Notes: a model not told the origin generated them from the sequence alone. A stretch of DNA of 64,000 nt from SpSt-333 sp964371615 (GCA_964371615.1 CAYJMS010000001.1:682001-746000), one strand, 5' to 3'; shown: positions 1 through 9,477, counted from the first letter of the stretch. Made by a program: numbers and translations.

Positions 1-101
1 CCCGGTTCGAGCAGCATAGCCGATTCCACGGGAATCGGGCGCTGTTGTCCGAGCAGGGCAATCGGAAGGAGACACAGGAAAAACAGTATCGAACGGTTCA
101 A
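1..101 (-). CDS. Secreted protein, N-terminal fragment (runs off left edge)
   Basis: An open frame reads leftward from a TTG codon at 101-99 to the window edge, with no stop. Its first 18 residues are a textbook signal peptide: Asn-Arg-Ser followed by a Leu/Ile/Phe-rich core ending Ala-Leu-Leu-Gly-Gln. The mature part continues Gln-Arg-Pro-Ile-Pro-Val-Glu-Ser. No ATG lies between the upstream in-frame stop (about 140) and the TTG, and no good Shine-Dalgarno is visible, so the start is an inference. It begins just after the terminator that closes the nuo operon, so it is probably a separate unit. Too little remains to name a family. Confidence 0.5.
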   Translation of the reverse strand, partial: MNRSILFFLCLLPIALLGQQRPIPVESAMLLEP

Positions 102-118
102 GGGAATAGGATTTGTGT

Positions 119-147
119 GAAAAAAACGCCGATATTCCTATCGGCGT
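119..147 (-). terminator. Rho-independent terminator after nuoF
   Basis: Read on the minus strand, an 8-bp perfect stem (CGCCGATA / TATCGGCG, loop GGAA, 127-146) is followed by a run of seven T (126-120). It lies 16 bases past the nuoF stop, so the operon appears to end with nuoF, without nuoG. Confidence 0.85.
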
Positions 148-162
148 CGGATCTTGTCAACA

Positions 163-1434
163 TCACACCGCACTGGATTCCGCCTTCACCCGAACCCTTT
201 TTTCAAATTCATCACGAAAACGTTTTACAAAACTTTGCACCGGCCACGCGGCGGCATCGCCCAGGGCACAGATCGTATTGCCTTCGATCTGATTCGCCAC
301 TTCCACGAGCATATCGACATCTTCCTGCCGGGCGTCACCATGTTCGAACCGGTGGAGTATTTTTTCCAGCCAGCCTGTCCCCTCACGGCAGGGAGTGCAC
401 TGACCGCACGATTCATGATGGTAAAAATGTGCAATGCGCGCCAACACCCGCACAATGTCCGTGTCTTCATCCATGACGATCAATCCCGCTGTTCCGACGG
501 ACGAGCCGGCCGCTTTCAATGAATCCGCATCCATGCAGACTCCTTCAAGATTCTCTCCGCGCAGGACCATGGTTGACGATCCGCCGGGAATTACCGCCTT
601 AATTTTTTTACCGTTCGGCACGCCGCCGGCATACTCGTTGATAAGAGTCAGCAGGGGAACACCGGTCGGTACTTCGTAGACTCCCGGTTTATTGACGTGC
701 CCGCTGATACCGACCAAAATCGGCCCGGGATGTTTTGCAACGCCGATCTTCGAATACCATTCGGCTCCATGATTGATGATAAGCGGAATGTTCGACATTG
801 TCTCTACATTATTGATGGTCGTCGGCATGCCCCATAAACCCTTTTGCGCCGGGAACGGCGGTTTTACCCGCGGATATCCTCGTTCACCTTCCACTGAATT
901 CATTAACGCCGATTCCTCGCCGCAGATGTACGCGCCGGCGCCGGAGTGGGTGTAGATGTTTGTGGAAAATCCTGATCCGAGAATGTTCTCACCGATGTAC
1001 CCCTTGGCATATGCTTCGGCAAGCGCCGCATCCACCATGGTGATCCATTTGCGGTATTCACCGCGGATGTAAATATACGCCGACGTGATGCCCATGGCGT
1101 AGCATCCGATGATGATTCCTTCGATCATCAGGTGGGGATTGAATTCGAAGATCTGCCGGTCTTTAAACGTACCCGGTTCCGATTCGTCGCCATTCACGGC
1201 AAGGTATTTCGGCTTGTCGTTGCCTTTCGGCATAAAGGACCATTTCAATCCGGTGGGGAAACAGGCGCCGCCGCGTCCGCGCAGTCCGGATCGTTTTACT
1301 TCGTCAATCACCTCGTCCGGTTTCATCTGGATCGCTTTTTTCAGCGCTGCGTAACCGCCATGCTGCTCATAGGTTTCGATCGTGTGCAGTCCGGGAATGT
1401 CGGGGAGAATGAATTTTTCCATGGGTTCGCTCAT
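163..1434 (-). CDS. nuoF: NADH-quinone oxidoreductase subunit F
   Basis: NADH-binding flavoprotein subunit of complex I. It oxidises NADH on the cytoplasmic arm and passes electrons through FMN and a [4Fe-4S] cluster. The 423 residues match the family length. The Gly-rich FMN segment GLRGRGGACFPTG lies at about 50-62, the GAGAYICGEESAL segment at about 165-180, and the N3 cluster cysteines are C343, C346, C349 and C389 (motif ESCGQCTPCREGT). It is the last gene of the nuoABCDEF operon and follows nuoE by 40 bases. The start at the ATG giving MSEPMEKF agrees with family N-termini. A strong terminator follows, so the peripheral subunit NuoG and the membrane subunits must be encoded elsewhere. 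Confidence 0.97.
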   Translation of the reverse strand: MSEPMEKFILPDIPGLHTIETYEQHGGYAALKKAIQMKPDEVIDEVKRSGLRGRGGACFPTGLKWSFMPKGNDKPKYLAVNGDESEPGTFKDRQIFEFNPHLMIEGIIIGCYAMGITSAYIYIRGEYRKWITMVDAALAEAYAKGYIGENILGSGFSTNIYTHSGAGAYICGEESALMNSVEGERGYPRVKPPFPAQKGLWGMPTTINNVETMSNIPLIINHGAEWYSKIGVAKHPGPILVGISGHVNKPGVYEVPTGVPLLTLINEYAGGVPNGKKIKAVIPGGSSTMVLRGENLEGVCMDADSLKAAGSSVGTAGLIVMDEDTDIVRVLARIAHFYHHESCGQCTPCREGTGWLEKILHRFEHGDARQEDVDMLVEVANQIEGNTICALGDAAAWPVQSFVKRFRDEFEKRVRVKAESSAV

Positions 1435-1474
1435 ACAATCTTCGGGACACGACGGTCCCGGGGATGTTCAGTGA

Positions 1475-1939
1475 TTATTTTAAACTTGTCAGTAATTTTT
1501 CTGCCGACTCGGCGGTCAGATGTTCGTGATACTGCTCGCCGATGGCGAGCATCGGTGCGCCGCCGCAGGCACCCATGCATTCCACTTCGCTGACCGTAAA
1601 TTTACCGTCGGATGAGGTCTGTCCGATCTTTGCTCCGCAGACCCGCTCGACAGTCTCCATGATGCGGTCCGAACCTTTCAGCATGCACGAGACATTGGTG
1701 CAGACTTCAATGTGATATTTCCCCAGTTTCTTGTCGTTATACATCGTATAAAATGTCACCACGCCCAAAACGTGGGCGTAATCGACGCCGACAAGATCGG
1801 CAACATATTTCATCATCTCTTCGGAGATCCACCCTTCCTGATCCTGAGCGATCCAGAGAATGGGGAGGAGCGCGGCTTTCTTGTGCGGATATCTTGTGAA
1901 GAGCGCTTCGGCTTTTTGGAGATTTTCTTGAGTAAGCAT
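1475..1939 (-). CDS. nuoE: NADH-quinone oxidoreductase subunit E
   Basis: 24-kDa thioredoxin-fold subunit of the complex I NADH module, partner of NuoF. It carries the [2Fe-2S] N1a cluster. Ligands are visible as C80, C85 (EVCTNVSC) and C121, C125 (ECMGACGG), the canonical spacing. I chose the ATG giving MLTQENLQKAEALF (154 aa). A longer frame begins at 2011, but its extra 24 residues do not resemble the family. It lies between nuoD and nuoF on the same strand. No Shine-Dalgarno is seen before this start. Confidence 0.95.
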   Translation of the reverse strand: MLTQENLQKAEALFTRYPHKKAALLPILWIAQDQEGWISEEMMKYVADLVGVDYAHVLGVVTFYTMYNDKKLGKYHIEVCTNVSCMLKGSDRIMETVERVCGAKIGQTSSDGKFTVSEVECMGACGGAPMLAIGEQYHEHLTAESAEKLLTSLK

Positions 1940-2011
1940 AATGTGCACAAACAATGGTGGAATACAAAAAAAACTTCCGTAACCTTTCAGGCTCCGGAAG
2001 CATGAGAACAA

Positions 2012-3268
2012 TTACTTATCCGCTTCGCCCATCACCGGATCGAGGCTGCCGAGTACGGCGACAATGTCGGAGATCATGCCCCCTTCGACCAGATGCGGTG
2101 TGGACTGTAAATTCATGAACGAGGGGGAACGGATCTTCAACCGCCAGGGATGTCCTTCGCCGCGGGATTGGATGTAGAATCCGAGTTCTCCCTTGGATCC
2201 TTCGACTGCATGATAGACTTCACCGACAGGGGGATTGACGCCGAAATTGATGATCATGAAATCATGGATCAACTCTTCCATCTTTGTATAGACGCGTTCC
2301 TTCCGCGGCAGTACTTTTTTCGGAGCATTCGCATGTACCGGGCCGGCGGGTATTTTTTCCAGGCATTGACGGACAATCTTGATGCTTTCCTTTACTTCGT
2401 TGACACGAACATAGTATCGGGACAGGCAGTCTCCGCTGTGAAATACCGGAATAGTGAAATCGAGTTCATTATAGACAAGATAGGGTTCTTTTCGTCGAAT
2501 GTCGTGTTCAATGCCTGTGCCGCGGATGTTCGGACCGCTCATACCGAGCGCGATTGCTTTTTCTTTTGTAATAACGCCGACTCCCTCCATCCGTTCGATG
2601 AAAATCCTGTTCGTGTTCAGCATTTTAATGCTGTTGTCGAACTTCGACGGCAACTGATCGATAAACTGTTCGATCGCATGGTGCACCTCGGGTGTCATAT
2701 CGTGCGCCAACCCGCCGACGCGGGTAAAGCTGGTCGTGAATCGTGCGCCGGTGAGCAGTTCGAAAATATCGTACAGCTTTTCCCGTTCGGTAAACGTCCA
2801 GGTGAAGACGGTCAATGCACCGACATCCATTGCCAATGCACCGACGGCCAACAAATGGGAAGAGATACGTGCCAGTTCGGAAATGATCGTGCGGATGTAT
2901 TTCGCGCGTTTCGGCGCTTCGATGCCGACCAATTTTTCCACCGCAAGGACGTAGGCCGTGTTGTTCATCAACGGCGAGATATAATCCAATCGATCTGTGT
3001 GGGGAATGTATTCATGATAGGAGACATTTTCCGCGAGTTTTTCATATCCGCGATGCAGATATCCGAGCTCGGGCACACATGCCATCACCGTTTCGCCGTC
3101 CAATTTAATGAGCAATCGCAGAACGCCGTGCGTGGCAGGATGCTGCGGTCCCATGTTCAGGATCATCTCGTTGTCCAGCGCATCATTAAAATGAACCGCG
3201 GTGTTCTTGTTTTCCAGTGCAGCAAGAATCTTTTGCTGCCGTAATTCCATCGTTTGTTCTATATTCAT
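2012..3268 (-). CDS. nuoD: NADH-quinone oxidoreductase subunit D
   Basis: 49-kDa subunit of complex I. It forms the quinone pocket at the junction with the membrane arm and is related to the large subunit of [NiFe] hydrogenases. The 418-residue protein has the family block NMGPQHPATHGVLRL at about 38-52 and the C-terminal end with SLDPVMGEADK. It is a separate gene here and is not fused to nuoC, as it is in enterobacteria. It follows nuoC by 17 bases in the operon. Confidence 0.97.
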   Translation of the reverse strand: MNIEQTMELRQQKILAALENKNTAVHFNDALDNEMILNMGPQHPATHGVLRLLIKLDGETVMACVPELGYLHRGYEKLAENVSYHEYIPHTDRLDYISPLMNNTAYVLAVEKLVGIEAPKRAKYIRTIISELARISSHLLAVGALAMDVGALTVFTWTFTEREKLYDIFELLTGARFTTSFTRVGGLAHDMTPEVHHAIEQFIDQLPSKFDNSIKMLNTNRIFIERMEGVGVITKEKAIALGMSGPNIRGTGIEHDIRRKEPYLVYNELDFTIPVFHSGDCLSRYYVRVNEVKESIKIVRQCLEKIPAGPVHANAPKKVLPRKERVYTKMEELIHDFMIINFGVNPPVGEVYHAVEGSKGELGFYIQSRGEGHPWRLKIRSPSFMNLQSTPHLVEGGMISDIVAVLGSLDPVMGEADK

Positions 3269-3285
3269 TGTCTCATCAGGTTTAA

Positions 3286-3768
3286 TTATTTCCTCGGCAG
3301 CGGAATCGAATCGGGGATACCCATCAAGGGGAAATCTTTGCGAAGCGGATAATATTCGAAATCCTCCGGCATGTACATTCTGCGCAAATCTTTATTTCCG
3401 TCGAAATGAATTCCAAACATATCGTACGTCTCTCGCTCGGGCCATTCTGCCCCTTCCCATACCGGCGTCACAGACGGGCAGTGCAGGTCTGCTTCATCGA
3501 CAAACACTTTCAGCCGGATGCGGTGGTTTAATGTCATCGAATAGAGATTATAAATCACCTCGAAGCGGTTCTCGGGAGTGTAAGCATCCGCACCGCAGAG
3601 ATCGCTGAGATAGTTGAACAGCGACGATGCATCATCACGAAGGAACCGGCAGACAGCAACGATTGCGTCTTTTGCAACATGGACGGTCGTTTCGCCGCGG
3701 AATTCTTTTACGTCGAGAACAGCATGTGGAAATTGTGTTTTCAGTTTTTCAACAATAGTGGTAAGCAT
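3286..3768 (-). CDS. nuoC: NADH-quinone oxidoreductase subunit C
   Basis: 30-kDa subunit of the complex I hydrogenase-like module, which packs against NuoD. The family signature region PERETYDMFGIHFDGNKDLR sits near the C-terminus, followed by the usual Arg-rich LPEDF/YPLRKDFPL-type segment (here MPEDFEYYPLRKDFPLMG). The start at the ATG giving MLTTIVEKLK makes 160 residues. A longer frame begins at 3795. It is the third gene of the operon, 47 bases after nuoB. Confidence 0.95.
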   Translation of the reverse strand: MLTTIVEKLKTQFPHAVLDVKEFRGETTVHVAKDAIVAVCRFLRDDASSLFNYLSDLCGADAYTPENRFEVIYNLYSMTLNHRIRLKVFVDEADLHCPSVTPVWEGAEWPERETYDMFGIHFDGNKDLRRMYMPEDFEYYPLRKDFPLMGIPDSIPLPRK

Positions 3769-3815
3769 AGACAAGTCCCGGAACAGAGTGTGCAATGGAT
3801 TGACACCCGCTCTAT

Positions 3816-4358
3816 TTAATTATTCACACCTTGGATTTGAAGGAGATGTTGTTTTTCCGCCCTCTCTTCGGCAACGGTCATCGGAGTGCTTCTGCTTTCT
3901 CCCCGCTGAATCTTTTCCTGTATCATTATCAGAGCATGCAGTAAATTGTCCGGGCGAGGGGGGCATCCGGCCACATAGACGTCGACCGGAAGGAATTGGT
4001 CGATACCCTGAACGACCGAATAGGTACGATACATGCCGCCGGAGGATGTGCAGGCTCCCATGGCAATGACCCATTTGGGATCGGGCATCTGATCATAGAT
4101 CTTTCGTACAACGGTTGCCATCTTATATGTTGTCGTTCCGGCAACAATGAGCAGATCGGATTGGCGCGGAGAGAATCGAAATACTTCCGAGCCGAACCGC
4201 GACACGTCGAATTTCGGCATGGCAAACGCCATCATTTCAATACCGCAGCAGGAGATGCCCAACGGCATCGGCCAGAGCGAATTTTTTCTGCACCAATTAA
4301 TTGCCGAATCGATAGTGGTGGTGATGGCCGATTCTCCAAATGCATGCTCTAATCCCAT
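3816..4358 (-). CDS. nuoB: NADH-quinone oxidoreductase subunit B
   Basis: PSST subunit of complex I. It holds the terminal [4Fe-4S] cluster N2, which reduces quinone. The unusual tandem cysteines C37-C38 (SCCGIEMMA) and C103 (MGACTSSGG) and C132 (AGCPPRP) are all present. 180 residues, normal length. Its start overlaps the end of nuoA by 10 bases, suggesting translational coupling. Confidence 0.97.
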   Translation of the reverse strand: MGLEHAFGESAITTTIDSAINWCRKNSLWPMPLGISCCGIEMMAFAMPKFDVSRFGSEVFRFSPRQSDLLIVAGTTTYKMATVVRKIYDQMPDPKWVIAMGACTSSGGMYRTYSVVQGIDQFLPVDVYVAGCPPRPDNLLHALIMIQEKIQRGESRSTPMTVAEERAEKQHLLQIQGVNN

Positions 4359-4702
4359 TGTAGCGCTCCTTTTCTCAAGATGTAGATATACCCAATAAAC
4401 AAGATGACAATAAACAAGATCATCTCAATAAAGCCGAATAATCCCAATGCACGGAAATTAACTGCCCAGGGATATAAAAAAATCACTTCAATATCGAACA
4501 GGATGAAGAGAACGGCGACCATGTAATACTTCACCGAGAATCTCTCGCGTGCGGTCCGGACCGGCGGCATGCCGCTTTCATAGGTAGATAGTTTTTCCGG
4601 ATTCGGCCGCGAGGGACCAAGTAGTTTTTGCAGTGTCAGGAAGACAATACCAATCAACACACCGACTCCCAACATGACGAGGATAGGAATATAATTTTGC
4701 AT
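4349..4702 (-). CDS. nuoA: NADH-quinone oxidoreductase subunit A
   Basis: Small membrane subunit of complex I (117 aa) with three predicted transmembrane helices (about 5-27, 60-80 and 88-108). The conserved loop motif YESGMPP lies at about 41-47, followed by the RFSVKYYMVAVLFILFDIE block typical of NuoA/ND3. It is the first gene of nuoABCDEF. A good sigma70-like promoter lies about 37 bases upstream. No Shine-Dalgarno is seen. Confidence 0.96.
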   Translation of the reverse strand: MQNYIPILVMLGVGVLIGIVFLTLQKLLGPSRPNPEKLSTYESGMPPVRTARERFSVKYYMVAVLFILFDIEVIFLYPWAVNFRALGLFGFIEMILFIVILFIGYIYILRKGALQWD

Positions 4703-4738
4703 TCGTTTGCCAATAATAGAGAATTGAAGTACTGATGA

Positions 4739-4767
4739 AATTTATCTAAAAAATGCCCTAAAGTCAA
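4739..4767 (-). promoter_or_regulatory. Promoter of the nuoABCDEF operon
   Basis: On the minus strand there is TTGACT (4767-4762), a 17-base spacer, and TAAATT (4744-4739). Five of six -35 bases and four of six -10 bases match the sigma70 consensus. It would start transcription at about 4732, giving a leader of about 30 bases before nuoA. Confidence 0.65.
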
Positions 4768-6399
4768 CGAATTGATAGAGTTACGGTGTGTATTCACCGC
4801 AAAAGACAAAATGTATTTCTATGATAAATGTCAGAATCGTAAAACTTCAAATAGTGTAGGTGGTGAAGAAAATTCACACTGTTTAATTCTTGTCTTGCCG
4901 GAACCGTTGATGATTTATTTCCTGTCGGAATACGAACAAATACATAATTTCTGTATTGTGGACCTCTGCGTGCTATCAGTTTCTATAAATTATTCAGTAT
5001 TTTTGGAACTACGAAGACATACATGGTTGATCCGTTTCATTCGATTGCACAATAAAACCACTATCAATGGGTGATCTGTCGATAAGTCTCCTCTATACTA
5101 TTATGGGTATTCGACTAATCTGAAGTTCTAAGGATTTCGGCTATACTCCAGTAACGCTTAAGGCAGCGATCGGACGTATTATTCGCTATTCTTGATTAGC
5201 TACAACGGAAAACAGGACGAAAAATCAGCATCATCCGAATAGTTACTCATATTTAAATATTTCGACCCGTTCGGGCATTAACTCCGTCATAACAGCCGTT
5301 GATTCCTTTTCCCATATCCCTTTTGATTTCTCTATAAAAATAAATAATCCATAGGGCGAAATGAGAATAGACCAATGGTTCCAGCCGGTAATTGAAAAAC
5401 CGGAATGAGTATGTATTCGGAAGAGTCGTTTCATTGATAAGGATCATCAAAGGGAAAACAAGTCCTGACAATCAGGTAAAACATCAATCCTCTTAAATCT
5501 GATAGCATCATCTTTTTCGGTCAAAAATGGAGTGGTAATTATTCGTACATCGTTGTCTCTGTCCCGGCTCAGAAAACAAGAGAAATTCCTCCGCTATTTT
5601 TATCCGTGACGGCAGTTCGAAAGACTGTGCAACGAGGGAACAGCGGTGATCGGGTTCGGCATCGAATATCCGTATTATCTAACCGCAGCGGTGTTCTGTT
5701 CTCGATGCATTAGATGGACTGCTATGATGTGTTATGGACCGGTCTGGTCGGCTAACGTCAACAGTGATGGCGGGCTTCCCGGAGATGTTCTGAAACGCAG
5801 ATGTATTCCATCAACAATCCATAACACGATATGTCGGTGAGAACAATCGTTATATATTTTCTACGAAAGGAAATGAAAACACCAAAACGAATGACAGTGA
5901 TCAATATGTTTGCTCCGGCAACCAATGTATTCGAACGGATGTATTGCCGAGCGATCGGCTTTATTTAGAAAGGGATTATCTCCGTCCCGCCGTCCATCGG
6001 TAGGAAGAGAATGATAGTTCATATTAGCGCTGACATGATCGTTTCGTATTGAAACATCTAAAAAAATCATTACCGCAGGATTGAGTGGTGATGTGGCGGA
6101 GTATGCAATTGATTAAGTTGTTTGAAATATCGGCAATGAAATTTTTACGTCGGTAAACGAATCGTCATTGATGAACGTCATTATTTTTATTCCATCGTAC
6201 TCCAAGACCGATTCAGAGGAGTGGACCGCTGCGGTCTGCGGTAATATTTTATAACGGTTGATGCATCAGATCCCGCCTCCGCGGGAGTGATTTATAACGG
6301 TATTATGTGTCAGATATCAAAATCTCTTCAACAATCCCTTTTCTTGTCAAGTTAAGTTTTCTCATCATAATGGGGAGACAAAAAGACTTAATTTTTTTC
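4768..6399. other. Gene-free, AT-rich interval between nuoA and nrdJ
   Basis: This is the longest stretch without a convincing gene. Open frames are at most 100 codons, lack ribosome sites and show no recognisable protein motifs on either strand. Base composition is more AT-rich than the flanking genes. No tRNA-like or riboswitch-like structure was recognised. The right end (6224-6315) carries clustered small repeats, described separately. The interval may be decayed coding sequence, but no ancestor gene could be identified. Confidence 0.5.
6224..6315. repeat. Cluster of short inverted and direct repeats upstream of nrdJ promoter
   Basis: Three elements lie within 92 bases: a hyphenated palindrome GACCGC-T-GCGGTC (6224-6236); imperfect direct repeats beginning TTTATAACGGT and ending TCAGAT (6248-6271 and 6291-6315); and a GC hairpin CCCGC-CTCC-GCGGG (6272-6285) between the two copies. 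They end about 85 bases before the nrdJ -35 box. They could be operator sites or the relic of a small element. No function can be read from sequence alone. Confidence 0.5.
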
Positions 6400-6428
6400 T
6401 TGACTTGAGTCTTCTAACCCTCTATATT
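6400..6428 (+). promoter_or_regulatory. Promoter of nrdJ
   Basis: TTGACT (6400-6405), a 17-base spacer and TATATT (6423-6428), close to sigma70 consensus. The start point would be about 6435, leaving a leader of about 205 bases. That leader contains a 6-bp hairpin (TCTCTG-CAAAA-CAGAGA, 6502-6518) and two T-runs. I looked for a cobalamin riboswitch and NrdR boxes in the leader and saw neither. Confidence 0.65.
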
Positions 6429-6640
6429 CGCATACAGTTACACCGTACTAAATCCAATCCGTTTTTTCAGAAAGTTAATAAAAGGTTCGTTTTTAACGGA
6501 ATCTCTGCAAAACAGAGAGAGAAGGACGTTTTTTCTTTTTTTCACGACAACGAGTCTTTTTAGTACTATCATCGAAACAATACAAATTTATATATACATT
6601 TTTCAATCATCGCACTCAAATTACAGGAGAGCAGCATTCA

Positions 6641-9376
6641 ATGAGTGAAACCAAAGTAGCCACGCCCAACACCGTTGTCCGGGAGCACACCGGAAAGAGC
6701 GGTCTTGTCTTCAAACGATATTTCACACGAGAAGGTGTGCATCCCTTCGATGATATCGAATGGGAATTACGCACCGCAGTGATCAGCAATGAAAAAGGGG
6801 AGAAAATATTCGAACAAAAGGACGTGGAAATTCCGAAATCGTGGTCTATGACGGCAACGAATGTGGTGGTGTCGAAATATTTCCACGGTCAGCTCGGCAC
6901 ACCGGAGCGCGAACAGAGCGTCCGGCAGATTGTCGATCGGGTGGCAAAATCGACGGTGAACTGGGGACGTGCAATGAAATATTTTGCCTCCGAACAGGAT
7001 GCAGAAACCTTCTATAATGAATTGTGTTACATTCTGGTCAATCAATACATGGCGTTCAACAGCCCGGTGTGGTTCAACGTCGGTGTTGAGGAGAAACCGC
7101 AATGTTCGGCTTGCTTCATCAATTCCGTCCAGGATTCGATGGAATCGATTTTAGGACTTGCACGCACCGAAGGTATGCTCTTTAAATGGGGATCCGGTAC
7201 AGGCTCCAATCTCTCCACGCTTCGTTCCTCCAAAGAGGCGCTCGCCGGAGGAGGCACGGCATCCGGACCGGTCTCGTTCATGAAGGGATACGATGCGTTT
7301 GCCGGCGTGATCAAATCGGGAGGCAAAACCCGACGCGCCGCCAAGATGGTCATTCTGAATACCGATCATCCCGACATCGTAGATTTCATCAACTGTAAAG
7401 CGGTGGAAGAGAAGAAGGCGTGGGCATTGATCGATGCGGGATATAACGGCGGATTCAACGTTCCCGGCGGAGCGTACGATTCTGTCTCGTATCAGAATGC
7501 GAATCATTCCGTTCGTGTGACCGATGATTTCATGAAAGCGGCGCTTGAAGATAAAGAATGGACGACCAAAGCGGTGAAGAACGGCAAACCGGTCGAGACC
7601 TACCGTGCGCGCGATCTGATGCGTCAAATCTCCGAAGCGGCATGGATCTGCGGAGATCCCGGTATGCAATTCGACACAACCATCAACGCATGGCATACGT
7701 CGTCGAACACTGCCCGTATCAATGCATCGAATCCGTGCAGTGAATATATGTACCTGGATGATTCTGCCTGTAACCTTGCATCGTTGAACGTCATGAAATT
7801 CCGTACGGAAGACGGTGAATTCGACGTTGAGGCATTTAAGTACGCCGTTGACATTACGATCACTGCACAGGAAATCTTTGTCGACAACGCTAGTTACCCG
7901 ACACCCGCTATCGAAAAAAACAGCCACGACTACCGTCCTCTCGGCCTTGGCTACGCGAACCTCGGTGCATTATTGATGGCACGCGGCCTTGCGTATGACA
8001 GCGATTCCGGAAGGGAATATGCTGCCGCGGTGACGTCGTTGATGTGCGGTGAAGCATATGCACAGTCGGCCCGTATTTCGGAGCATACCGGTCCGTTTAA
8101 GGGATTTGCAGTGAACCGTGAACCGATGCTGAATGTGATGAATAAGCACAGCATCCATGCCGACAGAATCAGCAAAGATTATGTCCCGGCGGAATTGTGG
8201 GATGCATCCAGCCAATCATGGAAGGAAGCGATCGAACTCGGGAAGCAGTACGGTTACCGGAACGGACAGGCGACCGTGTTGGCACCGACCGGCACCATCG
8301 GTTTTATGATGGATTGTGATACCACCGGCGTTGAGCCGGACATTGCATTGGTGAAATATAAAAAATTGGTCGGCGGCGGTTTGATGAAGATCGTGAACAA
8401 TACTGTTCCCGAAGCGTTGCAGAAATTGGGGTATGACAGCGAAGCAATCGAGCATATCGTTTCGTTTATCGACAAGAACGATACGATCGAAGGTGCCCCG
8501 TTTTTGAAAGAAGAACACCTCTCCGTGTTCGACTGCGCGTTCAAACCTGCAAAGGGGAAACGCTCCATTCAATATATGGGTCATATCAAAATGATGGGTG
8601 CCACGCAGCCGTTCCTGTCCGGCGCCATCTCTAAAACAGTGAACATGCCGAACGAGGTATCGCCGGACGACATCATGCAGGCGTACATCGAATCGTGGAA
8701 ACTCGGTCTGAAAGCCGTTGCCGTGTATCGTGACGGATGCAAACGCACACAGCCATTATCCACCTCTATGGATAGCGGTAAAAAGGATGAGAAAAAGACG
8801 GAATCCCGTCCCGCACGACGCCGCTTACCGGCGGAGCGCGCTGCCTACACGCACAAGTTCAGCATTGCCGGCCATGAAGGCTATATCACTGCCGGTATGT
8901 ATGAGGACGGTATGCCGGGAGAGGTATTCATTACGATGTCGAAGGAAGGGTCCACGCTCAGCGGTATGATGGATGCGTTTGCGACATCAATCTCCATTGC
9001 ATTGCAGTACGGCGTTCCGCTGAAAGTGCTGGTCGATAAATTCAGTCACATGCGGTTCGAACCCTCCGGCTTTACGCAGAATCCCGAGATTCCGATTGCA
9101 AAATCGATCTGCGATTACATCTTCCGCTGGCTCAGTATCAAGTTTTTGGACAAAGCCGAACAGCCGGTCAGCGTCGTCTCTGAAACGCCGGCGCTCGAAT
9201 CGGTGAAGGATGAAGCACGCACGGCGGAAACATTTGCAGCAGCAGAGCGGGGCGAGAAATATGTTTTCCAGACGCAGGCCGACGCACCTCCGTGTCATGA
9301 GTGCGGCAGTTTGATGATTCGTTCCGGTGCATGCTACAAATGCACGCAATGCGGAAGTACTTCGGGTTGTTCTTGA
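6641..9376 (+). CDS. nrdJ: Adenosylcobalamin-dependent (class II) ribonucleotide reductase
   Basis: It reduces ribonucleotides to deoxyribonucleotides using a B12-derived thiyl radical, so oxygen is neither needed nor harmful. 911 residues is normal for the long NrdJ type. Landmarks are the N-terminal NSPVWFNVG and CSACFINSVQDSM segments, the active-site NPCSEYMYLDDSACNLASLN block at about 364-383, and LAPTGTIGFMMDCD further on. A C-terminal zinc-ribbon-like tail has C885, C888, C898, C901, C904 and C910 and probably relays reducing equivalents. An AGGAG lies 11 bases before the ATG. It is monocistronic, with its own promoter and a following terminator. Confidence 0.96.
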   Translation: MSETKVATPNTVVREHTGKSGLVFKRYFTREGVHPFDDIEWELRTAVISNEKGEKIFEQKDVEIPKSWSMTATNVVVSKYFHGQLGTPEREQSVRQIVDRVAKSTVNWGRAMKYFASEQDAETFYNELCYILVNQYMAFNSPVWFNVGVEEKPQCSACFINSVQDSMESILGLARTEGMLFKWGSGTGSNLSTLRSSKEALAGGGTASGPVSFMKGYDAFAGVIKSGGKTRRAAKMVILNTDHPDIVDFINCKAVEEKKAWALIDAGYNGGFNVPGGAYDSVSYQNANHSVRVTDDFMKAALEDKEWTTKAVKNGKPVETYRARDLMRQISEAAWICGDPGMQFDTTINAWHTSSNTARINASNPCSEYMYLDDSACNLASLNVMKFRTEDGEFDVEAFKYAVDITITAQEIFVDNASYPTPAIEKNSHDYRPLGLGYANLGALLMARGLAYDSDSGREYAAAVTSLMCGEAYAQSARISEHTGPFKGFAVNREPMLNVMNKHSIHADRISKDYVPAELWDASSQSWKEAIELGKQYGYRNGQATVLAPTGTIGFMMDCDTTGVEPDIALVKYKKLVGGGLMKIVNNTVPEALQKLGYDSEAIEHIVSFIDKNDTIEGAPFLKEEHLSVFDCAFKPAKGKRSIQYMGHIKMMGATQPFLSGAISKTVNMPNEVSPDDIMQAYIESWKLGLKAVAVYRDGCKRTQPLSTSMDSGKKDEKKTESRPARRRLPAERAAYTHKFSIAGHEGYITAGMYEDGMPGEVFITMSKEGSTLSGMMDAFATSISIALQYGVPLKVLVDKFSHMRFEPSGFTQNPEIPIAKSICDYIFRWLSIKFLDKAEQPVSVVSETPALESVKDEARTAETFAAAERGEKYVFQTQADAPPCHECGSLMIRSGACYKCTQCGSTSGCS

Positions 9377-9477
9377 TACGCTGACATCCCGCTTATTATT
9401 TTGGCAGGGCGGATCTACGAGTGAATGTCACTGATATCTGCGCCTTCGCCGAAACGAAATCACATACAAAGCATCAT

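Noticed and set aside
2150..3244. 364-codon frame on the plus strand opposite nuoD
   Set aside because: Antisense shadow of a conserved gene; no ribosome site or recognisable domain.
4772..5074. 100-codon frame in the nuoA-nrdJ interval
   Set aside because: No ribosome site, Cys/Ile/Tyr-rich random-looking composition, no motif.
5646..5840. 64-codon frame in the nuoA-nrdJ interval
   Set aside because: No similarity recognised and no start signals.
6435..6640. Cobalamin riboswitch or NrdR boxes in the nrdJ leader
   Set aside because: No B12-box-like or paired NrdR-like 16-mers could be found; only a small hairpin and T-runs.
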